Shown in pieces: positions 31,311-39,591 of a stretch of 46,044 nucleotides of DNA (its first letter is position 1; every line of letters starts with the position of its first letter). The translations under genes and the position numbers were made by a program. The notes below the pieces were generated by a model. It made no database searches, was not told where the DNA came from, and saw nothing but the letters and a program-made list of their open reading frames with translations. Source of the stretch: Streptomyces netropsis (GTDB taxonomy: Bacteria; Actinomycetota; Actinomycetes; Streptomycetales; Streptomycetaceae); assembly GCF_014203545.1 (NCBI RefSeq), contig NZ_JACHJG010000025.1, forward strand, positions 1 through 46,044, written 5' to 3'.

Positions 31311-32707
31311 AGTTGGCCGACAGTCTCCGTACGCTGCTCTCCCGGCTTTCGCCCGGCGACCGGCTGCCGAGCAGCCGGGAGTTGATCAAGGAGTACCGGG
31401 TCGGCCCCGCGACCGTGGCGCGGGCCATCGCCGCACTGGCCGCCGAGGGCGCGGTGGTGACCCGACCGGGCAGTGGGACGTACGTGGCGCAGCGCACCCG
31501 GCTCCACGACGAAGCCGCTGCCGTCGACACGGACTGGCAGACGGTCGCCCTCACCGACCGCGCCGTCGACACCCACTTGATGGCCGAGCCGCTCGGACCG
31601 TCACCGGCCGGGACGATCACCATGGACGGCGGCTATGTGCACCGCTCGCTCCAGCCCACCCGGGCCCTGAGCGCGGCGCTGGCGCGGGCGGCACGCCGTC
31701 CGGACGCCTGGGACCGCGCCCCGGCCGGCGGTCTGCCGGAGCTGCGCACCGTGTTCGCCCACATCATCGGCGGCAGTGTGGCACCGGAGGACGTGCTCGT
31801 CACCGCGGGCGGGCAGAGCGCGCTGTCGATAGCGTTCCGGGCCATCGCCGGGCCCGGCAGCCCGGTCCTCGTGGAGTCACCCACCTATCCCCGGGCGCTG
31901 GCCGCGGCCCGCGCCGCGGGGTTGCGGCCGGTGCCGGTACCGCTCGACGCCGACGGCGTACGGCCCGACCTGCTGGCCGACGCGTTCGCGATGACCGGCG
32001 CACGGCTGCTGTACTGCCAGCCGACCTACCAGAATCCGACCGGCACCGTGCTGGCACCCGAACGGCGCAGCCAGATCCTCGATGTGGCGCGCGCTTCGGG
32101 CGCGTTCGTGATCGAGGACGATTTCGCGCGGCACCTGGGACACGGCGGCCCGGTGCCGCGACCACTGGTGGCCGACGACCGCGACGGCACGGTCGTCCAC
32201 GTGACCTCCCTGACCAAGCCCGCGGCACCGAGCCTGCGGATCGGGGCGCTGGTGGCCCGCGGGCCGGTGATGGAGCGCATGCGGGCGGTGCGCCTGGTCG
32301 ACGACTTCTTCGTCACCCGCCCACTCCAGGAGGCAGCGCTGGAGGTGCTCAGCTCCCCGTCCTGGGAGCGGCACGTCCGGTCCCTCGGCACGGCGCTCAG
32401 GGAGCGGTGCGGCATGCTGGCCGCCGCGATCACCCAGGAGATACCCGGTGCGGCCCTGGCCGGGCTGCCCACCGGTGGACTGCACTTGTGGGTTCGCCTG
32501 CCGCCCGGTGTGGACGACACCGTGCTCACGAACGCCGCCCGGCAACGCGGCGTCGCCGTGAGCGCCGGCAGCCGCTACTTCGCCACCGAGCCGCCGGCGG
32601 CTCACCTGCGGGTCGGGTTCGCCGCCACCGCCGACCACGCCGAGCTGACCGAGGGGGCACGTCGACTGGGAGCCGCGCTTGCGGATCTCGGCCCCAGGCA
32701 GGAGTGA
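31286..32707 (+). CDS. MocR-type regulator (GntR winged helix fused to an aminotransferase fold)
   Basis: The 473 residues have a GntR head (ADSLRTLLSRLSPGDRLPSS, RELIKEYRVGPATVARAIAA) within the first 70. A fold-type I aminotransferase domain runs from about 110 (GGLPELRTVFAHIIGG, VLVTAGGQSALSIAFRAIAG, YCQPTYQNPTGTVLAPERRS). The expected PLP lysine lies in HVTSLTKPAAPSLRIGALVA. MocR proteins sense PLP or an amino-acid adduct and control neighbouring genes. Here the obvious target is the divergent PLP enzyme/exporter pair. The start overlaps theirs. Confidence 0.9.
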   Translation: MNDGSTSGELADSLRTLLSRLSPGDRLPSSRELIKEYRVGPATVARAIAALAAEGAVVTRPGSGTYVAQRTRLHDEAAAVDTDWQTVALTDRAVDTHLMAEPLGPSPAGTITMDGGYVHRSLQPTRALSAALARAARRPDAWDRAPAGGLPELRTVFAHIIGGSVAPEDVLVTAGGQSALSIAFRAIAGPGSPVLVESPTYPRALAAARAAGLRPVPVPLDADGVRPDLLADAFAMTGARLLYCQPTYQNPTGTVLAPERRSQILDVARASGAFVIEDDFARHLGHGGPVPRPLVADDRDGTVVHVTSLTKPAAPSLRIGALVARGPVMERMRAVRLVDDFFVTRPLQEAALEVLSSPSWERHVRSLGTALRERCGMLAAAITQEIPGAALAGLPTGGLHLWVRLPPGVDDTVLTNAARQRGVAVSAGSRYFATEPPAAHLRVGFAATADHAELTEGARRLGAALADLGPRQE

Positions 32708-32779
32708 GGCGCATGAAAGGCATCGGCCCGGGGGCCCCGGCTCGCATCCGGACCCTCCCGGCGACCCCGGGGCGCCGTC

Positions 32780-32889
32780 AGGCGGTCGCGCCGCGCAGGC
32801 GGGCCCCAGCCCGTCGAGGAGGGGCTGGAGGCCGAAGTCGAACACCACGGCCGCTGTTCGACCGGATGCCTGTCGGCGACGGGCTACGC
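32780..32889 (-). pseudogene. Possible TetR-type C-terminal remnant at the cassette edge
   Basis: The minus-strand reading contains AAVVFDFGLQPLLDGLGPAC, which resembles the conserved FxFGLxxLLDGL end of many TetR regulators. It has no start, no body, and no nearby stop in frame, and it abuts the right 36-bp repeat. It may be a gene end left at the junction. The match is short, so this is tentative. Confidence 0.3.
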
Positions 32890-32925
32890 GCCCCGACCGG
32901 GAAACCGGCCGGGGCCTTCGTGTTT
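32890..32925 (+). repeat. 36-bp direct repeat, right copy
   Basis: Identical to 28693-28728. Here the outer bases of the terminator's left arm are not matched (CGC instead of AAG), so this hairpin is incomplete, as expected of a partial duplicate formed at a junction. It now lies 20 bases beyond the stop of the minus-strand TetR gene. Confidence 0.85.
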
Positions 32926-32945
32926 TCCCGCCCGGGGCGGAGCCG

Positions 32946-33587
32946 TCAGGCCGTCGCGGCGGGGAAGTCGCCGAGGCAGTCGGCGAGGAGGCCGAAGACG
33001 TGCGCCGCCTCCGGGGCCACCGTGGCCGCGATGCGGTCGTTGGGGTGACCGGCCAGGGTGAGTTCCTGGATGCGCTGGAACAGCAGACGCTGGGCGGCCG
33101 CGAGGAGGGCCGCGGCGGCCCGGGGGGCGATGGCCGGGCTCGCGTCGGGGGCGGCGTCCGCGAGGGCCGCGGCGAGGGCCTCCTCCCGCTGGTCGTGGAG
33201 GTCGCGCAGCCGGGCGGTGAGGGTGGGGCTGTCGGCGATCATGCGGGCGAACTCCGGGCCGGCGAAGCCCGCGACGGGGTCGCGCCGCTCGAGTGCGGTG
33301 CCGAACTCCCGGCGCAGCGCGGCGAGGGCGGACTCGCCGTCGGCCCGGCCGGTGACGGCGCGAGCCAGGCTCGCGGTGAATTCCTCGTGGTGGTCGAGGG
33401 CCAGGTCCTCCTTGCGCGGGAAGTAGTTGGTGACCGTCTTCTTGGCGACCCGGGCCGCGGCGGCGATCTCGGCGATGGTCGTCTGCTCGAAGCCCTGCTC
33501 GATGAAGAGCCGGGTGGCGTGGTCGGAGATCAGCTGCCTGGTCTCCTGCTTCTTGGACTCGCGGAGTCCCGGTGTCTCGATACCCAT
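32946..33587 (-). CDS. TetR family transcriptional regulator
   Basis: The 213 residues start at ATG 33587. The TetR helix-turn-helix is near residues 15-60 (RQLISDHATRLFIEQGFEQT, TIAEIAAAARVAKKTVTNYF, PRKEDL). The C-terminal ligand domain is Ala-rich and helical. Two similar pseudo-palindromes lie in the divergent region (33597-33611 and 33649-33663), the first ten bases from this start, so it likely represses itself and the plus-strand genes at 33691-34280. Ligand unknown. Confidence 0.9.
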   Translation of the reverse strand: MGIETPGLRESKKQETRQLISDHATRLFIEQGFEQTTIAEIAAAARVAKKTVTNYFPRKEDLALDHHEEFTASLARAVTGRADGESALAALRREFGTALERRDPVAGFAGPEFARMIADSPTLTARLRDLHDQREEALAAALADAAPDASPAIAPRAAAALLAAAQRLLFQRIQELTLAGHPNDRIAATVAPEAAHVFGLLADCLGDFPAATA

Positions 33588-33596
33588 GAGGAAATC

Positions 33597-33663
33597 TTAC
33601 ATCCGTAGCAAAATTATGCTTGACGTATCTCGTGCGCTCTACGTAAAGTTACGTCCGTCGCAA
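33597..33663. promoter_or_regulatory. Two TetR-type operator candidates
   Basis: TTACATCCGTAGCAA (33597-33611) and TTACGTCCGTCGCAA (33649-33663) differ at two positions. The second fits TTnCGnCnGnCGnAA, with two-fold symmetry. They are 52 bases apart, about five helical turns, and bracket CTTGACG (near 33619), a possible -35 element. Confidence 0.65.
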
Positions 33664-33690
33664 AAATCGCCTCAGCGAAAGAGAGTCCGC

Positions 33691-33837
33691 ATGCGAAGGA
33701 TCGACACCGCCAAGCTCGCCGCCGCCCAGGGCACCGGCCCGGCCCCCACCACCCGCCGCCTGACGCGCGACCTGCCCCGCACCGGCCGCAGGACGGCCGT
33801 CCGCACGCAGCACCAGGCGCCGCGCCGCACCTACTGA
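33691..33837 (+). CDS. Small, very basic peptide (48 aa)
   Basis: ATG 33691 follows GAAAGAGAG and gives MRRIDTAKLAAAQGTGPAPT, then TRRLTRDLPRTGRRTAVRTQ and HQAPRRTY. It holds about 11 Arg and one Lys with almost no hydrophobic core, so it should be disordered and could bind nucleic acid or act only as a leader. It is the first plus-strand ORF after the TetR operators and lies 50 bases before the VOC gene. No family is recognised. Confidence 0.5.
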   Translation: MRRIDTAKLAAAQGTGPAPTTRRLTRDLPRTGRRTAVRTQHQAPRRTY

Positions 33838-33887
33838 CCCACCCCGCCCCGAACCCGCCCTGCCCCGAACCCCGCCGAGGAGCTGCC

Positions 33888-34280
33888 GTGAACGTCTCCG
33901 TCTCCACCCTTTCCCTGACCGTCGCCGATGTGGAAGCCTCCCGTGACTTCTTCACCACCCACCTCGGCTACCGGGTGGCCATGGCCGACGACGGCTTCGC
34001 GTCCCTGACCCGCGACGACGCCGCCGTCGACATCGTGCTGCTCCGCCAGGGCATCGAGGTCCTCCCGGCCGAGCAGCGCGACCAGCGCGCGTCCGGCCTG
34101 ATCGTCGCCTTCACGGTCACCGACCTCGCGGCGGAGGAGGAGCGACTGCGAAGCGGAGGCGCGCCCATCACCATGCCGCTGCGCGAAGAGCCCTGGGGCG
34201 AGCGCCTCTTCCAGACGACCGACCCCAACGGCGTCGTCATCCAGCTCGTCGAATGGGTCCAGGCCTCCCCCGACGCCTGA
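33888..34280 (+). CDS. VOC family (glyoxalase/bleomycin resistance-like) protein
   Basis: GTG 33888 follows GAGGAG and gives 130 residues with two beta-alpha-beta-beta-beta units: VSTLSLTVADVEASRDFFTT, LGYRVAMADDGFASLTRDDA and, later, GLIVAFTVTDLAAEEERLRS, ERLFQTTDPNGVVIQLVEWV. The C-terminal Glu in QLVEW is at the usual metal-ligand position. Members are metal-dependent isomerases, dioxygenases or drug-binding proteins; which applies here cannot be read. It is probably controlled by the divergent TetR. Confidence 0.88.
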   Translation: MNVSVSTLSLTVADVEASRDFFTTHLGYRVAMADDGFASLTRDDAAVDIVLLRQGIEVLPAEQRDQRASGLIVAFTVTDLAAEEERLRSGGAPITMPLREEPWGERLFQTTDPNGVVIQLVEWVQASPDA

Positions 34281-34302
34281 GGGATCCGCGCCCGGCCCCG
34301 GG

Positions 34303-35193
34303 CTACGCCCCCGTCGCCGCCTTCAGCGCCGCCCGGGCGAAGGCCCGGACCGCGCTCGTGTTGTCCGCGGCCCGCCAGACCAGGCCGTAGCCGATGGGCT
34401 CGGCGTCCGCGAACGGGACGTAGGCGACGCCGGGCCGGGCGTGGTACGTGGCGGTGTGGGCCGCCGACAGCAGGGCGCCCTTGCCGCCCGCGACGAGCGT
34501 GAGCGCTTCCTGCATGTTGGTGACGGCCGGGCCGCGGGCGATCGGCCGGCCGCCGGGCGTGTGCGTCGGGGCATGCTGTTCCAGCCAGTAGTCCGGGACT
34601 TCGCCGTCGACGGTCAGCAGCGGCACGGCGGACAGGTCCTCCAGCGACACCGCCGCCCGCGCGGACAGCGGGTGGCCCGCGGCGATCGCGAGCACGCGCT
34701 CCTCCGTGAGCAGGGCGGGCCCCTCCCCCAGGTCGTGCTCGCGCACCGGGAACTCGGTGAGCTGCACGTCGAACTCGCCCTTGCGCAGCTGTCCGTACGG
34801 GTCCGACAGCGGCACTTCGCAGATCTCCACGGCCAGCCCGGGGTGGCTGGTGTGCAGCGCCTCCGCCGCCTTCAGCACGATCTCCCCGGCCGGCGGGGTG
34901 GAGAAGCCGACGTGCAGCACCCCGTCGATGCCGCGCGCGGTCGCCGTGGCGCGGGCGACGGCGGCCCCGATCGCGCGGTGGTGCGGTTCGAGGTCGTCGC
35001 GCAGTTGCCGGCCGAGGGCGGTGAGGGCCACGCGGCGGCTCGTGCGGGCGAACAGCGGGGCACCGACGCGGCGTTCCAGGCGCTGGACGAGCTGGCTCAC
35101 CCTGGCCCGGGACAGCCGCATCCGGTCGGCCGTGCGGCCGAAGTGCAGCTCCTCGGCGAGGAGCAGAAAGCACTCGAGTTCATCGCGTTCCAC
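34303..35193 (-). CDS. LysR family transcriptional regulator
   Basis: GTG 35193 gives 296 residues starting with the classic LysR opening MERDELECFLLLAEELHFGR, then TADRMRLSRARVSQLVQRLE. The effector domain follows (VLHVGFSTPPAGEIVLKAAE, FDVQLTEFPV, ...). The frame continues upstream to 35307, but that part reads as intergenic sequence. It is divergent from an MFS pump at 35328; LysR proteins usually control the gene across the shared intergenic region. GAACG...CGTTGTTC between them could be part of its site. Confidence 0.9.
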   Translation of the reverse strand: MERDELECFLLLAEELHFGRTADRMRLSRARVSQLVQRLERRVGAPLFARTSRRVALTALGRQLRDDLEPHHRAIGAAVARATATARGIDGVLHVGFSTPPAGEIVLKAAEALHTSHPGLAVEICEVPLSDPYGQLRKGEFDVQLTEFPVREHDLGEGPALLTEERVLAIAAGHPLSARAAVSLEDLSAVPLLTVDGEVPDYWLEQHAPTHTPGGRPIARGPAVTNMQEALTLVAGGKGALLSAAHTATYHARPGVAYVPFADAEPIGYGLVWRAADNTSAVRAFARAALKAATGA

Positions 35194-35327
35194 GGCCGCC
35201 CCCTTTGGCCTACGGATCGGTAAGCCCGGCTGAACGAACGTTGCGATCTTCGCCGTTGTTCCCCCGTGGTGCCTGGCCGAGGGTGGTGGAACCGACCGCT
35301 TCCCCACACCACCACCGAGGAATTCAG

Positions 35328-36761
35328 ATGAGTGCGCTGAGCCCGCGCAGCTGGGGCGTGCTGTTCGTCCTGTGCGGCGCCATCTTCCTGGAGGGCATCG
35401 ATGTGGCCATGCTCAATGTGGCCCTGCCGTCCATCCGTGCCGATCTCGGCATGTCCACCGGCGAGCTCCAGTGGGTCATGAGCGCCTACGTCCTCGGCTA
35501 CGGCGGCTTCATGCTGCTGGGCGGCCGGGCGGCGGACCTCTTCGGCCGCCGCCGGATGTTCGTCCTCTGGCTCACCGTCTTCCTGCTGTTCTCCGGGCTC
35601 GGCGGGCTCGCCACCGAGGGCTGGATGCTGATCGTCGCCCGGTTCGTCACCGGGGTATCCGCCGCCTTCATGACCCCGGCGGGGCTGTCCATCATCACCA
35701 CGAGCTTCGAGGAGGGGCCGCAGCGCAACAGGGCCCTGTTCATCTACTCCGGCACCGCGGCGGGCGGCTTCTCGATCGGCCTGGTCGTCGGCGGGCTGCT
35801 CACCTCCGTCGGCTGGCGGTGGGTCTTCTTCGCACCGGTCGCGCTGTCCTTCCTGATCCTCGTCACCGCGCTCGTGCTCGTACCGAAGTCGCCGCGCCCC
35901 GAGCGGACCGGGCAGGGCGTCGACCTGCTGGGCGGGGCCACCGTCACGGCCGCCGTCGTGCTGCTCGTCCTCGGCGTCGAGCGGGCCGCCCACACCGGTG
36001 TCGGCTGGACCCTCGGCACGCTCGGTGCGGGCCTGGTCTCCCTGGCCGCCTTCGTCGCCGTCGAACGGCGCTCGTCCTCACCGCTCGTACGCCTCGGCCT
36101 CTTCCGCTCCGGCTCCCTGGTCCGCGCCAACCTCATCGGGCTGCTCTTCGCCGCCGGGTTCTTCGGCTTCCAGTTCCTGGTGGTGCTGTATCTGCGGGAG
36201 CTGCGCGGCTGGTCGACGCTTCGAACGAGCTTCGCGATGATCGTCATCGGCATCGACGCGGTCCTGTCGCCCACCCTCACGCCCAAGCTGGTCAACCGGT
36301 TCGGCAACGCCCGGGTGATCTTCGGCGGGCTGCTGCTGGCGGCGCTGTCGTACGCGCTGTTCCTGCCGGTCGGCGCCGACTGGACGTACCCGGCGATGTT
36401 CCCGAGCCTGATCGTCCTCGGGCTGGCCTTCGCGCTGGCGTACGGGCCGCTGACCATCGTGGCGACCGACGGCGTCAAGGAGGAGGAACAGGGGCTGGCC
36501 GGCGGTCTGCTCTACACCTCCTTCCAGTTCGGCGCGGCGCTCGGCCTCTCCGCCGTCACCGCGGTGAACGTCGCCGCCACCGGCTCGGACGCGCCCGCGG
36601 CCCTGCTCGACGGCTACCACGCCGCGCTCGTCGTCCCGCTCGCCGCGGCCCTGCTGGCCGCGCTCGTCGGCGCCTTCGGGCTGCGGTCCCGGGCGGGCGG
36701 CAGCCGGGCGGTCGCGTCCGGCGCCACCGCCGAGTGCGCCGAGGTGTCCGTGGCGCCCTGA
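35328..36761 (+). CDS. MFS drug:proton antiporter, DHA2 type
   Basis: ATG 35328, after GAGGA, gives 477 residues with about 14 membrane segments, the DHA2 (EmrB/QacA-like) number. Motifs seen are the helix-1 ALPSIRADLGMSTGELQWVM signature, the GGRAADLFGRRRMFVLWL loop (motif A) and GVSAAFMTPAGLSIITTSFE. The central part GVDLLGGATVTAAVVLLVLG is typical of the 14-helix group. It should export amphipathic drugs or metabolites. It is divergent from the LysR gene and closed by a hairpin at 36787-36807. Confidence 0.92.
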   Translation: MSALSPRSWGVLFVLCGAIFLEGIDVAMLNVALPSIRADLGMSTGELQWVMSAYVLGYGGFMLLGGRAADLFGRRRMFVLWLTVFLLFSGLGGLATEGWMLIVARFVTGVSAAFMTPAGLSIITTSFEEGPQRNRALFIYSGTAAGGFSIGLVVGGLLTSVGWRWVFFAPVALSFLILVTALVLVPKSPRPERTGQGVDLLGGATVTAAVVLLVLGVERAAHTGVGWTLGTLGAGLVSLAAFVAVERRSSSPLVRLGLFRSGSLVRANLIGLLFAAGFFGFQFLVVLYLRELRGWSTLRTSFAMIVIGIDAVLSPTLTPKLVNRFGNARVIFGGLLLAALSYALFLPVGADWTYPAMFPSLIVLGLAFALAYGPLTIVATDGVKEEEQGLAGGLLYTSFQFGAALGLSAVTAVNVAATGSDAPAALLDGYHAALVVPLAAALLAALVGAFGLRSRAGGSRAVASGATAECAEVSVAP

Positions 36762-36786
36762 ACACCGCTGCCGGGCAGCACGCTCC

Positions 36787-36807
36787 GGCACGGGAATCGC
36801 CCGTGCC
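36787..36807 (+). terminator. Terminator after the DHA2 pump
   Basis: An 8-bp stem GGCACGGG/CCCGTGCC with a 5-base loop lies 26 bases after the stop at 36761. Confidence 0.7.
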
Positions 36808-36860
36808 AAAGCGCCCTATACAGTGTTGAGACAGTCGAGTTCGATAAACGGGGGGCCGAC

Positions 36861-37226
36861 ATGGGTCTGTTCGGGAACGCGCACACCGTCGATCCGGTGT
36901 CGGCGCAGCAGGAGTACGCGCGGCTGCTGGGGCACGGCGAGCAGGTGCACGCCGCCTACCTGCTGATTCGCGACACCATGCTCTTCACCGACCGTCGGCT
37001 CGTCCTCGTCGACAAGCAGGGGATCACCGGCAAGAAGGTGGAGTACCACTCCATTCCCTACCGGAGCATCACGCACTTCGCGGTGGAGACCGCCGGTCAC
37101 TTCGATCTCGACGCCGAGCTCAAGATCTGGCTTTCCGGCAGCCCCACCCCGATCCAGAAGACCTTCACCAAGGGTGTCGACATCTACGAGGTGCAGGCCA
37201 TCCTGACGCAGTTCGTGGCGCGGTAG
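36861..37226 (+). CDS. Bacterial PH domain protein (YvbH/DUF1696-like)
   Basis: The 121 residues begin MGLFGNAHTVDPVSAQQEYA. A pleckstrin-like barrel follows (LLIRDTMLFTDRRLVLVDKQ, KKVEYHSIPYRSITHFAVET, LDAELKIWLSG) and the domain closes with a C-terminal helix (VDIYEVQAILTQFVAR). It is a single cytoplasmic domain. Family members are common single-gene proteins of unknown binding partner. It faces the carboxypeptidase gene across a bidirectional hairpin. Confidence 0.88.
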   Translation: MGLFGNAHTVDPVSAQQEYARLLGHGEQVHAAYLLIRDTMLFTDRRLVLVDKQGITGKKVEYHSIPYRSITHFAVETAGHFDLDAELKIWLSGSPTPIQKTFTKGVDIYEVQAILTQFVAR

Positions 37227-37250
37227 CCGGGCGGCGCCGAACCGCCCGGC
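37226..37250. terminator. Bidirectional hairpin
   Basis: A 9-bp stem (37226-37234 with 37242-37250) with loop CGCCGAA starts at the last base of the PH-domain stop codon and lies 11 bases from the convergent gene's stop. Confidence 0.75.
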
Positions 37251-37261
37251 CACCGGGCGGC

Positions 37262-38869
37262 TCAGCGCCGCCAGGCCGCGTTCCGTTGGAGGTACGCGGC
37301 GATGTCGGCCATGTCGTTCAGGATGCCCAGGAGGCCCTGGATGTCGCGCGCCGAGGCGCCGTTCACGCCGACGAAGAACACGTCGTAGTGCCCCTCGCGC
37401 GTCTCCAGATACCCGGCAAGGGTGTCCCCGCCCACGGCCAGGCGGTTGTTCAGCGCGTCGGCGCCCGCGAAGGTGCCCGGCTTGGCGAAGACCTTGCCCC
37501 GGGCGGGGCAGTGCCGGCAGTTGTCCGCGAGGGATCCGTCGACGCCCAGGACGGGCAGCGCCTCGCGGAAGCGCCGTGCCTCGGACGTGTGCTGCCAGTA
37601 CGTCAGGATCTGTGTGAGGGCGCGGGGCGTGGCGCGGTCGTTGGGGTTCCCGCCCCGGCCGTCGGCCAGCTGCACCGCCTTGCGGTCCACGTGCGCGCGC
37701 TTCAGGAACTTCGCGAGGACGGGGAATCCGTCCTGGCAGTCGGTGCTTCCCGCGTGGACGGCCATCAGGCAGATCCCGAGGTTCGCCCCGAGGTTGTGGC
37801 TGACCTTGAAGATGAGCTTCGCGTACTGCGCGTAGGGCGGTGAGGTGTACCGGGCCACCTTGGGTGCGCCCCGGTAGGAGTGCGGCAGCTTGCCCGTCGG
37901 GTTGGGGGCCACGGTCTTCGCGCGGACGTCGACCCCGGCCCGTTCCAGTGCCTGGATCAGGGCGGTGCGGCCGAAGGCGTTCGGGTCCTTGACGTCCGAC
38001 ACCCGCAGGACCGGGGCGGAACGGGCGGCGATGGTGCCGGACAGCCGGATGCGGGTGCCGTCGGCGGAGGTCGTCACCTTGATGTCGGTGGGTTTACCCG
38101 CCGCCACCGTCTTGACGGTGGACGTCACGCGGTAGGGCGCGACCTTCGGACGCCAGTCGAGACGGGCCGCCTGACCGGCGTGGCGGCCCGGCGTGGTCAG
38201 CAGATCGATGACGTTGTCATTGATGATCAGCGGCGTGGGCGTCGGCTCCAGCGTGGTGTCGCGGTGGAACAGCCGGGGGTCGACGACCACGTCGCCGTCG
38301 ACGTGCCGGATGCCCGAGGCGCGCACCTGCCGGGCCAGCCGGTTGATGCCGGCCAGCGGGTTCTGCGGGGTGAGGGTCGCTCCGGGAACGTCGTTGGCGT
38401 AGGTGTGGTCGATGTCGGTGTAGGCGACGGTGCCGTTCGCGCGTGTTCGGCCGCCGAGGGTCAGATCGCCCTGGGCGACCAGGTCCAGATCGCCCTTGAG
38501 GGTCGCCCCCCGGCGTTTGCCGACGGCGTGCACCGGTGTGACGAAGCGGTGACCGCCTCCGAGGGTGCGCCAGGTGCCACTGACGCTGAAGAGTTTGGCC
38601 GCGGAGCCGGGGATGAAGAACTGGTCGGCGTTGCGGGAGTGCGTCACCTCGCCGCTCTCCGGGTCCTGCTGGAACAACCCCCACCGGGCGTGCCGGTACG
38701 AGGGCTTGTCCATGATGGAGGAGATGCGGGGGTCGAGGTCGTGGTCCTTCCCCGACGGGGCGGGCGTCGCCCGGGCGAGGCCGGTCGCGGTGAGGCTGCC
38801 GGCCAACAGGAGGCCCAGGGTGCTGAGGACGCGCCGTCGGCTCCGGCGTCGCGTGGCGGCTGGTGACAT
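37262..38869 (-). CDS. D-alanyl-D-alanine carboxypeptidase/endopeptidase, PBP4 (S13) family
   Basis: The 535 residues begin with an Arg-rich signal peptide (TRRRSRRRVLSTLGLLLAGS, hydrophobic to about 30). The penicillin-binding motifs are present: SxxK at 89-92 (IPGSAAKLFS) and SxN at 357-359 (KVSHNLGANL). The third motif reads KPG at 463-465 (VFAKPGTFAG) instead of KTG. The DGRGGNPNDRATP segment matches the family's DGSG-like loop. It should trim peptidoglycan stem peptides outside the cell. KPG may alter activity or antibiotic binding. Confidence 0.9.
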   Translation of the reverse strand: MSPAATRRRSRRRVLSTLGLLLAGSLTATGLARATPAPSGKDHDLDPRISSIMDKPSYRHARWGLFQQDPESGEVTHSRNADQFFIPGSAAKLFSVSGTWRTLGGGHRFVTPVHAVGKRRGATLKGDLDLVAQGDLTLGGRTRANGTVAYTDIDHTYANDVPGATLTPQNPLAGINRLARQVRASGIRHVDGDVVVDPRLFHRDTTLEPTPTPLIINDNVIDLLTTPGRHAGQAARLDWRPKVAPYRVTSTVKTVAAGKPTDIKVTTSADGTRIRLSGTIAARSAPVLRVSDVKDPNAFGRTALIQALERAGVDVRAKTVAPNPTGKLPHSYRGAPKVARYTSPPYAQYAKLIFKVSHNLGANLGICLMAVHAGSTDCQDGFPVLAKFLKRAHVDRKAVQLADGRGGNPNDRATPRALTQILTYWQHTSEARRFREALPVLGVDGSLADNCRHCPARGKVFAKPGTFAGADALNNRLAVGGDTLAGYLETREGHYDVFFVGVNGASARDIQGLLGILNDMADIAAYLQRNAAWRR

Positions 38870-39024
38870 ACGGACTCCACCGGTGGTGTGAGGATGCGCG
38901 AGGGCCCGAAATGGGCGCTTTGAGGGTATTGCTCGCGATCACCGGCGGGGCGCGGCACGGCGGCCGTATCCCCCGGACGCCCCAACTCGCGCGACCGGGC
39001 GCCCGGAGCGGCGCGGACCTGGCG

Positions 39025-39591
39025 TTACGCGCCGTGCGGCTTCGCGCGGACGTGCATCCGTTCGCCCTGCGGTCCGAACAGGCTGATGACCTCCACCGGC
39101 GCCTCCCCGGTGCTCCCGAACCAGTGCGGCAGCCGGGTGTCGAACTCCGCGACCTCCCCCGCCGTGAGCACGGTGTCGTGGTCGGCGAGCACCAGCCGCA
39201 GCTTCCCGCTGAGCACGTAGAGCCATTCGTACCCCTCGTGCGTGCGCGGCTCGGGCGTGCTGCGGGCGGCGGCGATGACCATCTTGAACGCCTGGAGCCC
39301 GCCGGGCTGCCGGGTCAGCGGCACCACCGTCGAGTCGCCGCGCCGGATCGGCTTCAGCCTCACGCGCGGGTCGCCGACGGGCGGGGCGCCGACCAGCTCG
39401 TCCAGGGGCACCTGGTGGGCGTGCGCGATCGGCAGCAGCAGCTCCAGGCTCGGCTTCCGCAGCCCGGACTCCAGCCGCGACAGCGTGCTGACGGAGATGC
39501 CGGTGGTCTGCGACAGCGCCGCGAGGGTGCAGTTGCGCTGTCGGCGGATGTGTTTGAGCCGCGCTCCAACGGCGGCGAGCACGTCTTCCAT
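39025..39591 (-). CDS. XRE family regulator with C-terminal cupin
   Basis: The 188 residues have a Cro/C1-type helix-turn-helix at about 8-62 (LKHIRRQRNCTLAALSQTTG, ISVSTLSRLESGLRKPSLEL) and a cupin_2 barrel from about 110 (RTHEGYEWLYVLSGKLRLVL, LTAGEVAEFDTRLPHWFGST). Such proteins sense small ligands, often amino-acid or polyamine-like. It is divergent from a methyltransferase gene. A palindrome covers its own start codon (39588-39610), which suggests tight self-repression. Confidence 0.9.
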   Translation of the reverse strand: MEDVLAAVGARLKHIRRQRNCTLAALSQTTGISVSTLSRLESGLRKPSLELLLPIAHAHQVPLDELVGAPPVGDPRVRLKPIRRGDSTVVPLTRQPGGLQAFKMVIAAARSTPEPRTHEGYEWLYVLSGKLRLVLADHDTVLTAGEVAEFDTRLPHWFGSTGEAPVEVISLFGPQGERMHVRAKPHGA

